From NCBI GenBank assembly GCA_030527795.1, contig JAUNAB010000010.1, positions 1-64,000 on the forward strand: a stretch of 64,000 bases of DNA. The letters run 5' to 3'. Each line of letters begins with the position of its first letter. The stretch's first letter is position 1. The DNA is from Pasteurellaceae bacterium. GTDB taxonomy: Bacteria > Pseudomonadota > Gammaproteobacteria > Enterobacterales > Pasteurellaceae. Below the pieces are notes generated by a model that was not told the DNA's origin, did no database searches, and saw only the letters and a list, made by a program, of their open reading frames with translations. Below are positions 1-7,908 of this stretch, piece after piece. A program made the translations under genes and the position numbers.

Positions 1-3
1 AAA

Positions 4-47
4 ATGTAGCAGAAACAACAAATTAAATCTTTGTGCAACTGCTACAT
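4..47 (-). terminator. Inverted repeat at the end of the leftward phage operon
   Basis: ATGTAGCAG at 4-12 pairs with CTGCTACAT at 39-47 across a 26-nt loop. Read leftward, the stem is followed by T residues at the window edge, so it could end the repressor operon; its right arm contains the stop codon of the last gene. The long loop makes this a weak terminator call. Confidence 0.4.
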
Positions 48-416
48 AATACCGAGATATTGTGGCTTTTCTACATCATCAAAAGCGATTTGTTCAGATT
101 TAATAAAATAAGGCTTGTCACTTATTTGGGGAGTATGTAGATGAACCATATCCCCTTTGACAAATTCTTCAAAATTCTCATACAAACGCCCTAATGACAT
201 TTTTGGGGGATCAATGATTAATTGAATAAGCTGGTTAGTCGTTAATTCAGTCGTATTGACTCGAATGCCCGATTCATCGAAATACTCGTCAGATGAAAGC
301 AATTTGAGTAATTCAACATCTTCTACTGAATTAGTGCAAAACACCGCCTTGTCCGAGTTTTCAACAAACTCAGATTGACGGTAAATTTTAACTAAATCAG
401 CAAAAGTGATTGCCAT
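42..416 (-). CDS. Hypothetical 124-aa protein, last gene of the prophage repressor operon
   Basis: I do not recognise this protein. It is acidic, soluble-looking and has no signal peptide or membrane segment. Its ATG overlaps the stop of the nucleoid-associated protein gene by one base (TAATG), which implies translational coupling. It is the fourth gene of a leftward operon starting with the phage repressor, so it should be made in the lysogen. That position suggests lysogenic-conversion cargo or a partner of the upstream gene, but this is inferred from position only. A 9-bp inverted repeat lies at its end. Confidence 0.7.
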   Translation of the reverse strand: MAITFADLVKIYRQSEFVENSDKAVFCTNSVEDVELLKLLSSDEYFDESGIRVNTTELTTNQLIQLIIDPPKMSLGRLYENFEEFVKGDMVHLHTPQISDKPYFIKSEQIAFDDVEKPQYLGIM

Positions 417-1387
417 TATTCAAATGCTCCTAATAGACTTTCTGGTGGATTATTGATGATAATTTTACCACTATTCAGCTCAATATCGCCACTTAAAACC
501 GCAGTGCGATCAAAACTTAATCGCCAATGTCTTGTTTTGCCCGTAAATGTTGAGAGTTTTTTAATGGAACGTTTATCTGGAATAAAACCATCAGACACCC
601 CATTTTCAGCATCGGAGAGTTTATATTTTAATGCTTGTGGATTTTCAGACCACACGCGGTTGGCAAATGTTTCAGCAGAGAATGGCTCTTCGTTATTGCT
701 TATTTCGTATAAATACTCTTGCGCTCTTTCAAAGAACTCAGTTTTCTGCTCAACATCTAATTCTTGTTCATTGGCAAATTCTTCTAAATGTTCAACTAAT
801 TTTTTCGTTTCTTGTTGAGCAATAAGCACATCATTACACCCTAAAAAGAATTTGAAGTATTGTGCAACATCGCCTTGACCTTTTAGAAAACTAATATAGC
901 GTTGCTCTCCTGCCAGCCAAGCTGTTAAGTTAATGCGCCCGGCATATTTTAAATGCTCAAGCGCCAGCACTTCTTCTTCCTCCAATTGCCAATCTGTTGT
1001 AGAGAAAGCGGTTTTTTCAGATAGCATCGCAATCAAGAGATATTCGCTATGATTTTCTGTAAAGTGGATAATAAATACCTTTCCCCCTGTAGCTAAAGGC
1101 TGTTCTTGAATACGGGTAGATAAGGTATTCATCATTCTTTCTGTTGCTGAATAAAAATCTTGATTAGTCAAGTATTCACGCACGATTCTAGGCATCGGGT
1201 AACTATCTTCATCAGTATCAAATTGCCCAAAACCTTTTCCTGTTTTTCCTGAATAGGCTTCAACTAATTTGCTTAGAAAGTTTAAATGCACCTCAGTTGG
1301 CACAATTTCAGTTGGGCTAGGAACAATGCTTGGGTTACCTTGCACTTCTTTGTTTAAAATATGATAAATAATGTGTTCAATGTTCAT
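416..1387 (-). CDS. 37-kDa nucleoid-associated protein (NdpA/YejK, NA37 family), prophage-borne
   Basis: The 323-aa length and the overall pattern match the E. coli YejK family (about 335 aa). An N-terminal segment on PTEIVPTEVHLNFLSKLVEAYS is followed by a central FIIHFTENHSEYLLIAMLSEK block, a LTAWLAGEQRYISFLKGQG block, and the C-terminal IPDKRSIKKLSTFTGK with IIINNPPESL. Family members bind the nucleoid, but their exact role is unsettled. This copy lies in a phage operon with adjacent or overlapping junctions (TAGATG upstream, TAATG downstream), not at a chromosomal yejK locus. It may act in chromatin manipulation, lysogeny maintenance or exclusion of other phages; no function is proven here. 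Confidence 0.82.
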   Translation of the reverse strand: MNIEHIIYHILNKEVQGNPSIVPSPTEIVPTEVHLNFLSKLVEAYSGKTGKGFGQFDTDEDSYPMPRIVREYLTNQDFYSATERMMNTLSTRIQEQPLATGGKVFIIHFTENHSEYLLIAMLSEKTAFSTTDWQLEEEEVLALEHLKYAGRINLTAWLAGEQRYISFLKGQGDVAQYFKFFLGCNDVLIAQQETKKLVEHLEEFANEQELDVEQKTEFFERAQEYLYEISNNEEPFSAETFANRVWSENPQALKYKLSDAENGVSDGFIPDKRSIKKLSTFTGKTRHWRLSFDRTAVLSGDIELNSGKIIINNPPESLLGAFE

Positions 1388-1816
1388 CTACAATTCCTCA
1401 TTAATTTTTTTAATCTCTTTATCTATTTTCTGCCCTGCATTATTGAATACCAATGCCAAATAACCCGCCACAAAAAACACTAAATATCCCATAGGGTGCA
1501 GGCTGCCTAAATACAGCCCTAGTAAGCAAATAATAAAAAACACCAGCGTGAATATCTGCAAGCGTTGGCTTTGTTTTTGTAATAAGGCTTTGTGGTGTTG
1601 TTCTTTTGCTTGCCATTCTTGATAGTCGAAATACTGCTTGATACCAAAGGTGCATTTGCCATTGTTGCAGTATTCATTGAAGCGATAGCTTTCGCCACCG
1701 CATTGCGGGCAAATAACGATGTGCGGGCTGTTTTTATCAATTTCTTTTTCTGGCTGATGGAAGTGGGCTTCATTGATGTTGTTAAGCTGCTCAACATTGT
1801 CAATTTCAAAATCCAT
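1388..1816 (-). CDS. Zinc-ribbon membrane protein, prophage cargo
   Basis: This 142-aa protein has an N-terminal acidic tail and a four-cysteine zinc-ribbon-like motif (CPQC at residues 36-39, CNNGKC at 50-55). A basic/glutamine-rich linker follows, then one or two hydrophobic segments (about residues 89-125), then a charged C-terminus. No signal peptide is evident. I do not recognise the family. The gene directly follows the repressor stop and is directly followed by the nucleoid-associated protein gene, so the set forms one transcription and translation unit. A membrane protein expressed from a repressor operon fits a superinfection-exclusion role, but this is inference. Confidence 0.75.
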   Translation of the reverse strand: MDFEIDNVEQLNNINEAHFHQPEKEIDKNSPHIVICPQCGGESYRFNEYCNNGKCTFGIKQYFDYQEWQAKEQHHKALLQKQSQRLQIFTLVFFIICLLGLYLGSLHPMGYLVFFVAGYLALVFNNAGQKIDKEIKKINEEL

Positions 1817-2293
1817 TTATTTCTCTTTATTGAAGTGAATGCCACCTTCAAGGTGTTCGATGTTGTTTTGTTGTTCTACTTTGTCAATGTGCATTTTTGC
1901 GGCGTAATTGCCTTGTGTGGTCTTAGCCATGGCCGCCATTGTCTGTGCCACGCTTAAAATCGCCGCTCTTCCTTGGTCGTCACATTGTAAAAAGAGCTGT
2001 ACTAATAATCCCGTTTTATCCGAAAAATCCGCTTTAGGCATATCTTTTAACGCTTCTTTTTCCATTGCTTCATAGGTTTCACGGCGATGTCCTAGCAATA
2101 TGTAATCCATATCAAGGTTTAATTCAGGGCGTTTGGCTTTTAGAGCAAAAAGTTCTTTTTCAGGGAAAGAATTACGGCTTTTTCTTACAGTGAATGAGTT
2201 ATTAGTCATTCCTAAATACTCGGCAACTTCCTTATCTGTTTCCACATTTAGTTCATTTTTTAAGCGAATGAGTTTTCCTTTGAAAGAATCCAT
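1817..2293 (-). CDS. Phage repressor (Mu c / CI-like, helix-turn-helix)
   Basis: This 158-aa protein has an N-terminal helix-turn-helix (KEVAEYLGMTNNSFTVRKSRNSFPEKEL, about residues 22-49) of the bacteriophage CI repressor type. The C-terminal half is probably for oligomerisation. It is transcribed leftward, divergent from the ner-like gene, which is the Mu layout for c and ner. Two palindromic operator-like sites lie in the 98-bp divergent gap. It should keep the rightward early operon silent and also drives the three downstream cargo genes, because all junctions are adjacent or overlapping. The repressor assignment is strong from position plus HTH; its specificity is not known. Confidence 0.85.
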   Translation of the reverse strand: MDSFKGKLIRLKNELNVETDKEVAEYLGMTNNSFTVRKSRNSFPEKELFALKAKRPELNLDMDYILLGHRRETYEAMEKEALKDMPKADFSDKTGLLVQLFLQCDDQGRAAILSVAQTMAAMAKTTQGNYAAKMHIDKVEQQNNIEHLEGGIHFNKEK

Positions 2294-2302
2294 AAATTTC
2301 CC

Positions 2303-2343
2303 TTGAAAACATTACAAATGTAATATAATCTTACAAATGTAAG
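2303..2343. promoter_or_regulatory. Divergent repressor/early-operon operators
   Basis: Two near-identical palindromes, ATTACAAATGTAAT (2311-2324) and CTTACAAATGTAAG (2330-2343), share TTACAAATGTAA with 19-bp centre spacing, close to two helical turns on one DNA face. A TATAAT hexamer (2324-2329) lies between them, with TTGAAA (2303-2308) 15 bp upstream. This is the expected operator for the c repressor and/or Ner. Confidence 0.8.
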
Positions 2344-2391
2344 AAATGATTTATTGATTGTTTAGCAATTATACCACAACAGGAGAAAAAA

Positions 2392-2583
2392 ATGCTGAAT
2401 GTTAAAACGCCTGAACAGGTGAAAAGCGAGTTTGAAGCTCGCGGTGAATCTTTCGCTGATTGGGCAAGACAAAACGGCTATGACCGATTGTACGTTTACC
2501 GCGTATTGAACGGCACAATTAAAGCCAAACGCGGTATCGGACACGAAATTGCCGTAAAACTCGGCTTAAAAGCGGCGGCTTAG
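2392..2583 (+). CDS. Ner-like early DNA-binding protein
   Basis: This 63-aa helix-turn-helix protein has the pattern ESFADWARQNGYDRLYVYRVLNGTIKAKRG...EIAVKLGLK, typical of small regulators at the start of Mu-like early operons in Pasteurellaceae prophages. It has a good ribosome binding site (AGGAG, 2381-2385). In Mu, Ner represses the early and repressor promoters after induction. Its size and its place as first gene to the right of the divergent operator support that role; DNA specificity cannot be read. Confidence 0.78.
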   Translation: MLNVKTPEQVKSEFEARGESFADWARQNGYDRLYVYRVLNGTIKAKRGIGHEIAVKLGLKAAA

Positions 2584-2604
2584 GGTTCGACAAGCTCACC
2601 CACC
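2583..2604 (+). repeat. Copy 1 of a GGTTCGACAAGCTCACCC repeat
   Basis: The 22-bp word around GGTTCGACAAGCTCACCC directly follows the ner-like stop codon and recurs exactly after the transposase stop (5956-5977). TTCGACAAGCTCA-type words are a widespread REP-like class in bacterial genomes. This copy lacks the left arm that makes the second copy a hairpin. Confidence 0.7.
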
Positions 2605-2686
2605 AACGCAAACCTGCTCTTTAACAATTTGGAAAAAACAGCGAAAAATCGACCGCTCTTAATGAAATAAACAATAGGAGAACAAG

Positions 2687-2827
2687 ATGAAAATGTTAGA
2701 AAAATTATGCTTATGGTATTTGAAAAAATACTGGAACAGTAAAGGTTACAAAAAGGCTTATGCCCTTGCGCAACAAAAACAGGCGGAAAATGTGCCACAG
2801 TTTATGAAAGCGGGGCAAGCCAAATGA
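2687..2827 (+). CDS. 46-aa basic phage peptide
   Basis: A short frame starts with ATG at 2687 behind a clear AGGAG site (2677-2681) and encodes 46 residues (MKMLEKLCLWYLKKYW... to KAGQAK). Its stop overlaps the next start as ATGA (2824-2827), typical of coupled genes in phage early operons. It is basic and aromatic with no recognised domain. The ribosome binding site and overlap make it likely to be real. Confidence 0.65.
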   Translation: MKMLEKLCLWYLKKYWNSKGYKKAYALAQQKQAENVPQFMKAGQAK

Positions 2828-3123
2828 AAGAAAAACTAAACGGCACGCAGCGTGCGTTGCGGATTTTAAAAGCCCTGAAGGGGCGAACGATGGACGGCTT
2901 GAGCAACAAGGATTTGTGCGAAGCGATTGATGAAACGCCGGTAAACATTACGCGAGCTACGGCGATTTTGGAAAGCGAAGGCTTTTTGCGCAAACTTCCC
3001 ACCGGCAACTGGACGCTCAGTTTTGCCTTGCTCAATTTGGCGGTGTGTTATGAGCAGGATATGCAAGCGGTAAACGAACGATTTAATGAAATGCGACACC
3101 GTGTGGCAACAGGCGGTTTTTAG
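2824..3123 (+). CDS. Winged-helix (IclR-type HTH) phage regulator
   Basis: This 99-aa protein consists largely of one winged-helix domain of the IclR N-terminal type (QRALRILKALKGR...LSNKDLCEAIDETPVNITRATAILESEGFLRKLPTGNWTLS). It lacks the ligand-binding domain of full IclR regulators. It overlaps the preceding small gene by 4 bp and lies 9 bp before the next, so it belongs to the early operon. It probably binds DNA as an accessory regulator of replication or transcription; the target is unknown. Confidence 0.7.
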   Translation: MKEKLNGTQRALRILKALKGRTMDGLSNKDLCEAIDETPVNITRATAILESEGFLRKLPTGNWTLSFALLNLAVCYEQDMQAVNERFNEMRHRVATGGF

Positions 3124-3132
3124 GAGTAAACG

Positions 3133-4113
3133 ATGACAGATTTAAAACTAAGCGAACAACAAGATGCAATGGTATTGGCAAGCCAAGCAATGACACAAGA
3201 TTTGGCTCACGCTCACGAAGTAATGGGTATGGTTAAAGCATTCAGCTTTGTTCAAAAACTCGCAACCGTTGCGACTTTGAAAACATTAGCAGAAATCAAA
3301 GAAACCAAGAAATACAAGGGGTTGAGCTATATTGACCAAGAAGGAAAACTCGCAACGGTTGCGACTTGGGAAGATTATTGTAAAGCCTGCGGATCTAGTG
3401 CAAGAAAAATTGACACCGATTTGCAAAATCTCAACACATTCGGCGAAGAGTTTTTTGAAACCAGCCAACGCCTAGGCTTAGGCTACCGCGAAATGCGAAA
3501 ACTTCGCCAGTTACCTGAAGAAGCTCGTGCGGAGATTGTGGATGCGGATTATTCGGCAACGACAGACAAAGAAGAGCTGATTGAGAAGATCGAAGATTTA
3601 ACTGCCCAGCACGCGAAAGAGAAAGAAGCCTTGCAAGCCCAGCTCAAACGCAAGTCGGACGATTATGAAGCCCAAGCGAAAGTGCTTGCCACCAAAAATG
3701 AGCGGATCAACCACTTAGATTTGGAACTGGCAAAGAAAACCAAAGCGATTGAAACCCAAACGCCCGACCAGCGTGGCGGTGCGTTACGCGAAGCAGCGGC
3801 GGAAATCAGCTATAAAGCCGAAGCGGTGCTGCGTGGGCAGGTATTCCAAGCCTTTGAAGCCTTAACCGCTCACACGGAAAGCACCGGCATTGACCACAAG
3901 CAGTTTATGAGTGGTGTGCTGGCGGAGTATCAGTTGATTTTGTCGGAGCTGAAAGAACGCTTTGGCTTAGACGATACGCCAAGCGGTGAAGCCTTGCCGG
4001 AATGGGCGCGAGACGATTATCAGCCTGACGGCAAGTTAGATGAAAGTGTAACCAGTATTTTGGACGAGATTGAGAAAGACGCACTCATTCAAGATGCGGA
4101 AGTGGTGGGTTAA
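3133..4113 (+). CDS. Coiled-coil early phage protein of unknown function
   Basis: This 326-aa protein lies between the winged-helix gene and the transposase. A long charged coiled coil is visible (roughly residues 145-205, rich in E, K, Q and A), followed by an alpha-helical segment and an acidic C-terminus. Near the N-terminus the peptide KLATVAT occurs twice, encoded by near-identical palindromic DNA. I do not recognise a named family. Its location, 9 bp before transposase A, suggests a role in early transposition or replication or in protecting phage DNA, without direct evidence. Confidence 0.7.
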   Translation: MTDLKLSEQQDAMVLASQAMTQDLAHAHEVMGMVKAFSFVQKLATVATLKTLAEIKETKKYKGLSYIDQEGKLATVATWEDYCKACGSSARKIDTDLQNLNTFGEEFFETSQRLGLGYREMRKLRQLPEEARAEIVDADYSATTDKEELIEKIEDLTAQHAKEKEALQAQLKRKSDDYEAQAKVLATKNERINHLDLELAKKTKAIETQTPDQRGGALREAAAEISYKAEAVLRGQVFQAFEALTAHTESTGIDHKQFMSGVLAEYQLILSELKERFGLDDTPSGEALPEWARDDYQPDGKLDESVTSILDEIEKDALIQDAEVVG

Positions 4114-4122
4114 GGAAATGCA

Positions 4123-5943
4123 ATGGCAATACTACCGAGCGTTCTCGCCCAATATGCCGAGCGTGTGGAGAAAGCAGGCTTTGGCGAGAAGGAAAAAATT
4201 ATTGAAGAAGGGTGCAACAAAACAGGCTTAAGCCGTGCCACCTTTCTTCGGCAAATTAAGCCCTACCGCCCAGCGAGTGGCCGCAAAGTGCGGTCAGATA
4301 AGGGGAAACATCAAATGGACAGCAATGAGCTGAAATTGATTAGTGCGGCGTGGCTACATCTACGGCGGAAAAACGGCAAAACAATGGCAACCTTGGAGCG
4401 GATTTTGGCGATTTTGCGTGCCAATGACAAAGTGAAAGCGGAGTTTGTGGACGAAAAAACAGGCGAAGTTCGCCCTTATTCGGCAAGCTCGGTGGAACGG
4501 GCGTTACGCAACGCCAATTTACACCCCGACCAGTTGTTACGCCCAGCCCCTGTGGTGCAGTTGCAAAGCCGACACCCGAACCACGTTTGGCAAATCGACC
4601 CGTCTTTGTGTGTGCTTTATTACTTAAAAGAAACAGGCAAAGGCAATGGGTTGTGCGTGATGGAAGCGGAACAATTCTACAAAAACAAGCCTGCGAATGT
4701 GGCGAAAGTCGAACCGCAACGGGTGTGGCGGTATGTGATCACCGACCACGCAAGCGGTGTGATTTATGTGGAATATGTGTATGGCGGTGAAACGGCGGAG
4801 AACATTTCTGAAACCTTTATCAACGCCATTCAACAGAAAGAGAACCCTGCCGAGCCGTTTTTCGGTGTGCCGAAAATTTTGATGTTCGACCGTGGTTCTG
4901 CCAATACTTCACAAATGTTCACGCACTTGCTGAACCAGTTAGACGTGAAAATTGAAGTGCCGAAAGCCCACAACGCCCGAGCCAAAGGGCAAGTGGAGAA
5001 AGGCAACGATATTGTGGAACGCCAATTTGAAAGCGGTTTGCGGTTTATGAATGTGAGTGGCTTAGCTGAACTCAACCAGCTTGCTCACCAATGGATGCGG
5101 TATTTCAACGGCAAAGCTATTCATAGCCGACACGGAATGACACGCTACGGGGCGTGGCGAAAAATTCACGCCAATGATTTGTTATTTCCGCCAAGTCGCG
5201 AAATTTGCCAAGAGCTGATGATTACTGCACTCACGGAGCGATTAGTAACAGATAAGCTGGAAATCAGCTTTGAAAACCGTCGCTACGATGTGCGTGATGT
5301 ACCTGATGTGAAAATCGGCGAAAAAATCACGGTGGGCAAAAATCCGTACCGCCCTGAATGTGTGCAGGTGCAGTGCTTTGAGCAGATATTTGCTGATGAC
5401 GGCACAATGAGCCTAAAACCTTACTGGGTGGTGCTTGAGCCGATAGAAGTGAATGAGCTGGGCTTCCGTGTGGACGCTGCGATGATTGGCGAAGAATACA
5501 AAGCCCACCGCAAAACAGTGTTTGAAACCCACAAGGAACAGGCGGAGCAACTGGCTTATGGCGTAGAAACCGAAGACGAGTTGAAGCGAGCCAAGAAAGC
5601 CAATGCACCGTTATTCAACGGCGAAATCAACCCTTACAAACACATTGAAGAAAGCAAGCTGACGTGGTTCTTGCCGAAAAAAGGACAAGAACACGAACTT
5701 ACCACCAACGCCCGCCGTGTGGAGCAAAAGCCGATGTCGGCGGTGGAATTTGCCAAAAACGGCAAGGCACGTTGGGGCGAGTTGTGGAATGGCGAGTGCT
5801 ATCAATGGGTGAACGGCAAATATCCGCAAGGTGTGCCACAGTTGGAAGCGGAACGGTTGCTAAGTTTGGGCTTTGATGAGTTTAAGGCAGAATTTGTTGC
5901 GCCTGAGCCGACAAAGTCGCATTTGAAATTGTTGGCTGCCTAA
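4123..5943 (+). CDS. Mu-like DDE transposase A
   Basis: This 606-aa protein is the MuA-type recombinase that cuts phage ends and joins them to target DNA. N-terminal DNA-binding regions precede the RNase H-like catalytic core. The likely DDE triad is D159 (WQID), D256 (MFDRGSAN) and E292 (GQVEKGNDIVE), followed by a mu-transposase C-terminal beta-barrel region. The length is close to MuA (663 aa), and no stop or frameshift is seen. It is followed by ATPase B, the canonical pair. A Haemophilus-type uptake word (AAGTGCGGT) lies inside the gene at 4286-4294, unlike the chromosome outside the prophage. Confidence 0.95.
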   Translation: MAILPSVLAQYAERVEKAGFGEKEKIIEEGCNKTGLSRATFLRQIKPYRPASGRKVRSDKGKHQMDSNELKLISAAWLHLRRKNGKTMATLERILAILRANDKVKAEFVDEKTGEVRPYSASSVERALRNANLHPDQLLRPAPVVQLQSRHPNHVWQIDPSLCVLYYLKETGKGNGLCVMEAEQFYKNKPANVAKVEPQRVWRYVITDHASGVIYVEYVYGGETAENISETFINAIQQKENPAEPFFGVPKILMFDRGSANTSQMFTHLLNQLDVKIEVPKAHNARAKGQVEKGNDIVERQFESGLRFMNVSGLAELNQLAHQWMRYFNGKAIHSRHGMTRYGAWRKIHANDLLFPPSREICQELMITALTERLVTDKLEISFENRRYDVRDVPDVKIGEKITVGKNPYRPECVQVQCFEQIFADDGTMSLKPYWVVLEPIEVNELGFRVDAAMIGEEYKAHRKTVFETHKEQAEQLAYGVETEDELKRAKKANAPLFNGEINPYKHIEESKLTWFLPKKGQEHELTTNARRVEQKPMSAVEFAKNGKARWGELWNGECYQWVNGKYPQGVPQLEAERLLSLGFDEFKAEFVAPEPTKSHLKLLAA

Positions 5944-5945
5944 AT

Positions 5946-5977
5946 GGTGGGCTTGGGGTTCGACAAGCTCACCCACC
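5946..5977 (+). repeat. Hairpin with copy 2 of the GGTTCGACAAGCTCACCC repeat
   Basis: Here the word is preceded by GGTGGGCTTG, which pairs with CAAG and CACCCACC at its end (imperfect, with four unpaired bases). It sits between the transposase stop and the start of B, so it could modulate A/B mRNA decay or partial termination. Confidence 0.65.
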
Positions 5978-6005
5978 GCCCTGATTATGATGAACGGAGC
6001 ATTTT

Positions 6006-7178
6006 ATGCTGAAACTAAAACAGGTGCTGATTGATAAGGGCGTGAGCCTGAGACAGTTGGCACAGATGATGAGTGTGTCGCCTGCGACCATTTCCCAGTT
6101 GATTAACCACGATCAGCGGGTGCGGGATTGGGTGGCATTTGAGAAGAGTTTAATAGCGGCTTTGCAAAAAATTGGGATAACCCAACCGCTTGCAACGCTA
6201 TTAGAAAAGGAAGCGACAGGGGACAGTTTGGCGACCGAGCCTGCCGCTTCCGCCCTTAAAACCAAACAAGAAATTAAGGACGAGATTATGTTACTCGCAA
6301 AACAGGCTTTATTTCCAGCCACTAAGAAACATTTTTTATTACCGATTGACCCTTTTTCAGTCGATATTCGTTCGGCTGACGAAGTTTTCGCCACCAGCGA
6401 CATTCGTTATGTGCGGGAGTCGCTCTATCAAACCGCCAAGCACGGTGGTTTTATGGCGGTGGTGGGTGAAAGCGGTGCAGGGAAATCCACCCTTAGACGG
6501 GATTTGATTGACCGCATTCGCGCCGAAAACGCCCCGATTGCGGTGATTGAGCCTTACATCATCGCAATGGAAGACAACGACATCAAGGGCAAAACGCTCA
6601 AAGCGGCACATATTGCCGAAGCGATTATTTCCACCCTTGCTCCATTGCAAAGCGTGAAGCGTTCGCCTGAAGCCCGTTTCCGCCAGTTGCACCAAGTGTT
6701 GAAAGAAAGCTGTAAATCAGGCTATTCCAACGTGCTCATCATTGAAGAAGCTCACTCGTTGCCTATTCCGACTTTGAAGCATTTGAAACGCTTTTTTGAG
6801 CTGGAAGACGGTTTTAAAAAGCTGATTTCGATTGTGCTAATCGGTCAGCCTGAATTGAAGCTGAAACTTTCCGAACGTAACACGGAAGTGCGAGAGGTGG
6901 TGCAACGCTGTGAGGTGGTGGAACTCGCCCCGCTCGATGCGGAATTGGAAAACTATGTAGCGTTCCGCCTTGCCAAAGTGGGTAAAAAACTGAGCGACAT
7001 TTTTGAAGAAGATGCGTTTTTAGTGGTGCGACAACGCTTAACGGCGGTGGGCAGAAATAAAACCACACAAAGTTTGCTTTATCCGCTGGCGGTAAACAAT
7101 TTGCTGACGGCTGCGATGAATTTAGCCGAAAGTTTGGGTGTGCCGAAAGTCAATGCCGATGTGGTGATGCAGGTTTAG
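6006..7178 (+). CDS. Mu-like transposition ATPase B (target-selection protein)
   Basis: This 390-aa protein begins with a lambda-repressor-like HTH (about residues 1-40, LRQLAQMMSVSPATISQLI). A long linker leads to an AAA+ ATPase core with Walker A GESGAGKST (154-162) and Walker B VLIIEEAH (243-250). MuB binds target DNA non-specifically as an ATP filament, recruits MuA and gives target immunity. It is longer than MuB (312 aa), mainly in the linker. It follows transposase A after 62 bp containing a repeat hairpin. The assignment is firm. Confidence 0.93.
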   Translation: MLKLKQVLIDKGVSLRQLAQMMSVSPATISQLINHDQRVRDWVAFEKSLIAALQKIGITQPLATLLEKEATGDSLATEPAASALKTKQEIKDEIMLLAKQALFPATKKHFLLPIDPFSVDIRSADEVFATSDIRYVRESLYQTAKHGGFMAVVGESGAGKSTLRRDLIDRIRAENAPIAVIEPYIIAMEDNDIKGKTLKAAHIAEAIISTLAPLQSVKRSPEARFRQLHQVLKESCKSGYSNVLIIEEAHSLPIPTLKHLKRFFELEDGFKKLISIVLIGQPELKLKLSERNTEVREVVQRCEVVELAPLDAELENYVAFRLAKVGKKLSDIFEEDAFLVVRQRLTAVGRNKTTQSLLYPLAVNNLLTAAMNLAESLGVPKVNADVVMQV

Positions 7179-7184
7179 GGGGCG

Positions 7185-7391
7185 ATGATGAAGAAATTAA
7201 CCTTAATTCTCACCGCACTTTTGTTGGCTGGGTGTGATGATCCATCAATTCAAAAACAAACGTGGGCATATGCGGAAATCTGTATTGATGGCGTCGTTTA
7301 TTTACGCTCGCCTAACGGTAGCTTAACCCCAAAAATTAACGCGGATTTTTATCCTTATACTTGCACGAAAGGAGTAACGAACAATGGCTAA
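7185..7391 (+). CDS. Small phage-encoded lipoprotein
   Basis: This 68-aa protein has a textbook lipoprotein signal: MMKK, a hydrophobic stretch, and lipobox LLAGC with Cys17. The residues after Cys are Asp-Asp; Asp at +2 is the established inner-membrane retention signal in enterobacteria. The mature part is about 50 residues with two more cysteines (EICIDG, YTCTKG). It starts 6 bp after B and overlaps gam by 8 bp. An inner-membrane lipoprotein in a phage early operon suggests superinfection exclusion or blocking of DNA entry; this is inference. Confidence 0.72.
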   Translation: MMKKLTLILTALLLAGCDDPSIQKQTWAYAEICIDGVVYLRSPNGSLTPKINADFYPYTCTKGVTNNG

Positions 7392-7908
7392 ACGCGCAAC
7401 ACGAGTAAAAAGCGAAGTATTAGAAATCACTTTACAAACCCAAGATGAAGTGGCGATGGCGATTAAGCAAATCGGCGATTTAGAGCGTGAGCAGGTGCGA
7501 CTTTCTACCCTGCAAGCGGACGAGAAAGCGGCGGTTGATGAAAAATATACGGCAGAATTAACCGCCCTTAAAGAGCAGGTGAAGCCGTTACAAAAGGCGG
7601 TGCAGGCGTATTGTGAAAGCCGTCGGTTAGAACTGACCAACGGCGGCAAGCAGAAAACCGCTTATTTCACCACAGGCGAGGTGCAATGGCGTGCGAAACC
7701 GCCTGCGGTGGTGGCAAAAGGGATTGATGGCATTTTGGAAAGCCTTCGTAATCTTGGGCTGTTCCGCTTTATTCGCACGAAGGAAGAGCTGAATAAAGAA
7801 GCCATGCTTGCGGAGCCTGAGGTGGCACGGTCGATTTCAGGCGTGACTATTCGCGAAGGTGTGGAGGAGTTTGTGATTAAGCCAAATGATGAGGAGGTTC
7901 GCAAATGA
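7384..7908 (+). CDS. gam: Gam, host-nuclease inhibitor of Mu-like phages
   Basis: This 174-aa protein matches the size and architecture of Mu Gam: an N-terminal coiled coil (QIGDLEREQVRLSTLQADEKAAVDEKY), then the conserved core GEVQWRAKPPAVVAKGI...LGLFRFIRTKEELNKEAMLAEPEVARSISGVTIREGVEEFVIKP. Mu Gam is Ku-like, binds double-stranded DNA ends and protects them from RecBCD-type exonucleases. It overlaps the upstream lipoprotein by 8 bp and the downstream small gene by 4 bp. The assignment is strong. Confidence 0.92.
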   Translation: MAKRATRVKSEVLEITLQTQDEVAMAIKQIGDLEREQVRLSTLQADEKAAVDEKYTAELTALKEQVKPLQKAVQAYCESRRLELTNGGKQKTAYFTTGEVQWRAKPPAVVAKGIDGILESLRNLGLFRFIRTKEELNKEAMLAEPEVARSISGVTIREGVEEFVIKPNDEEVRK

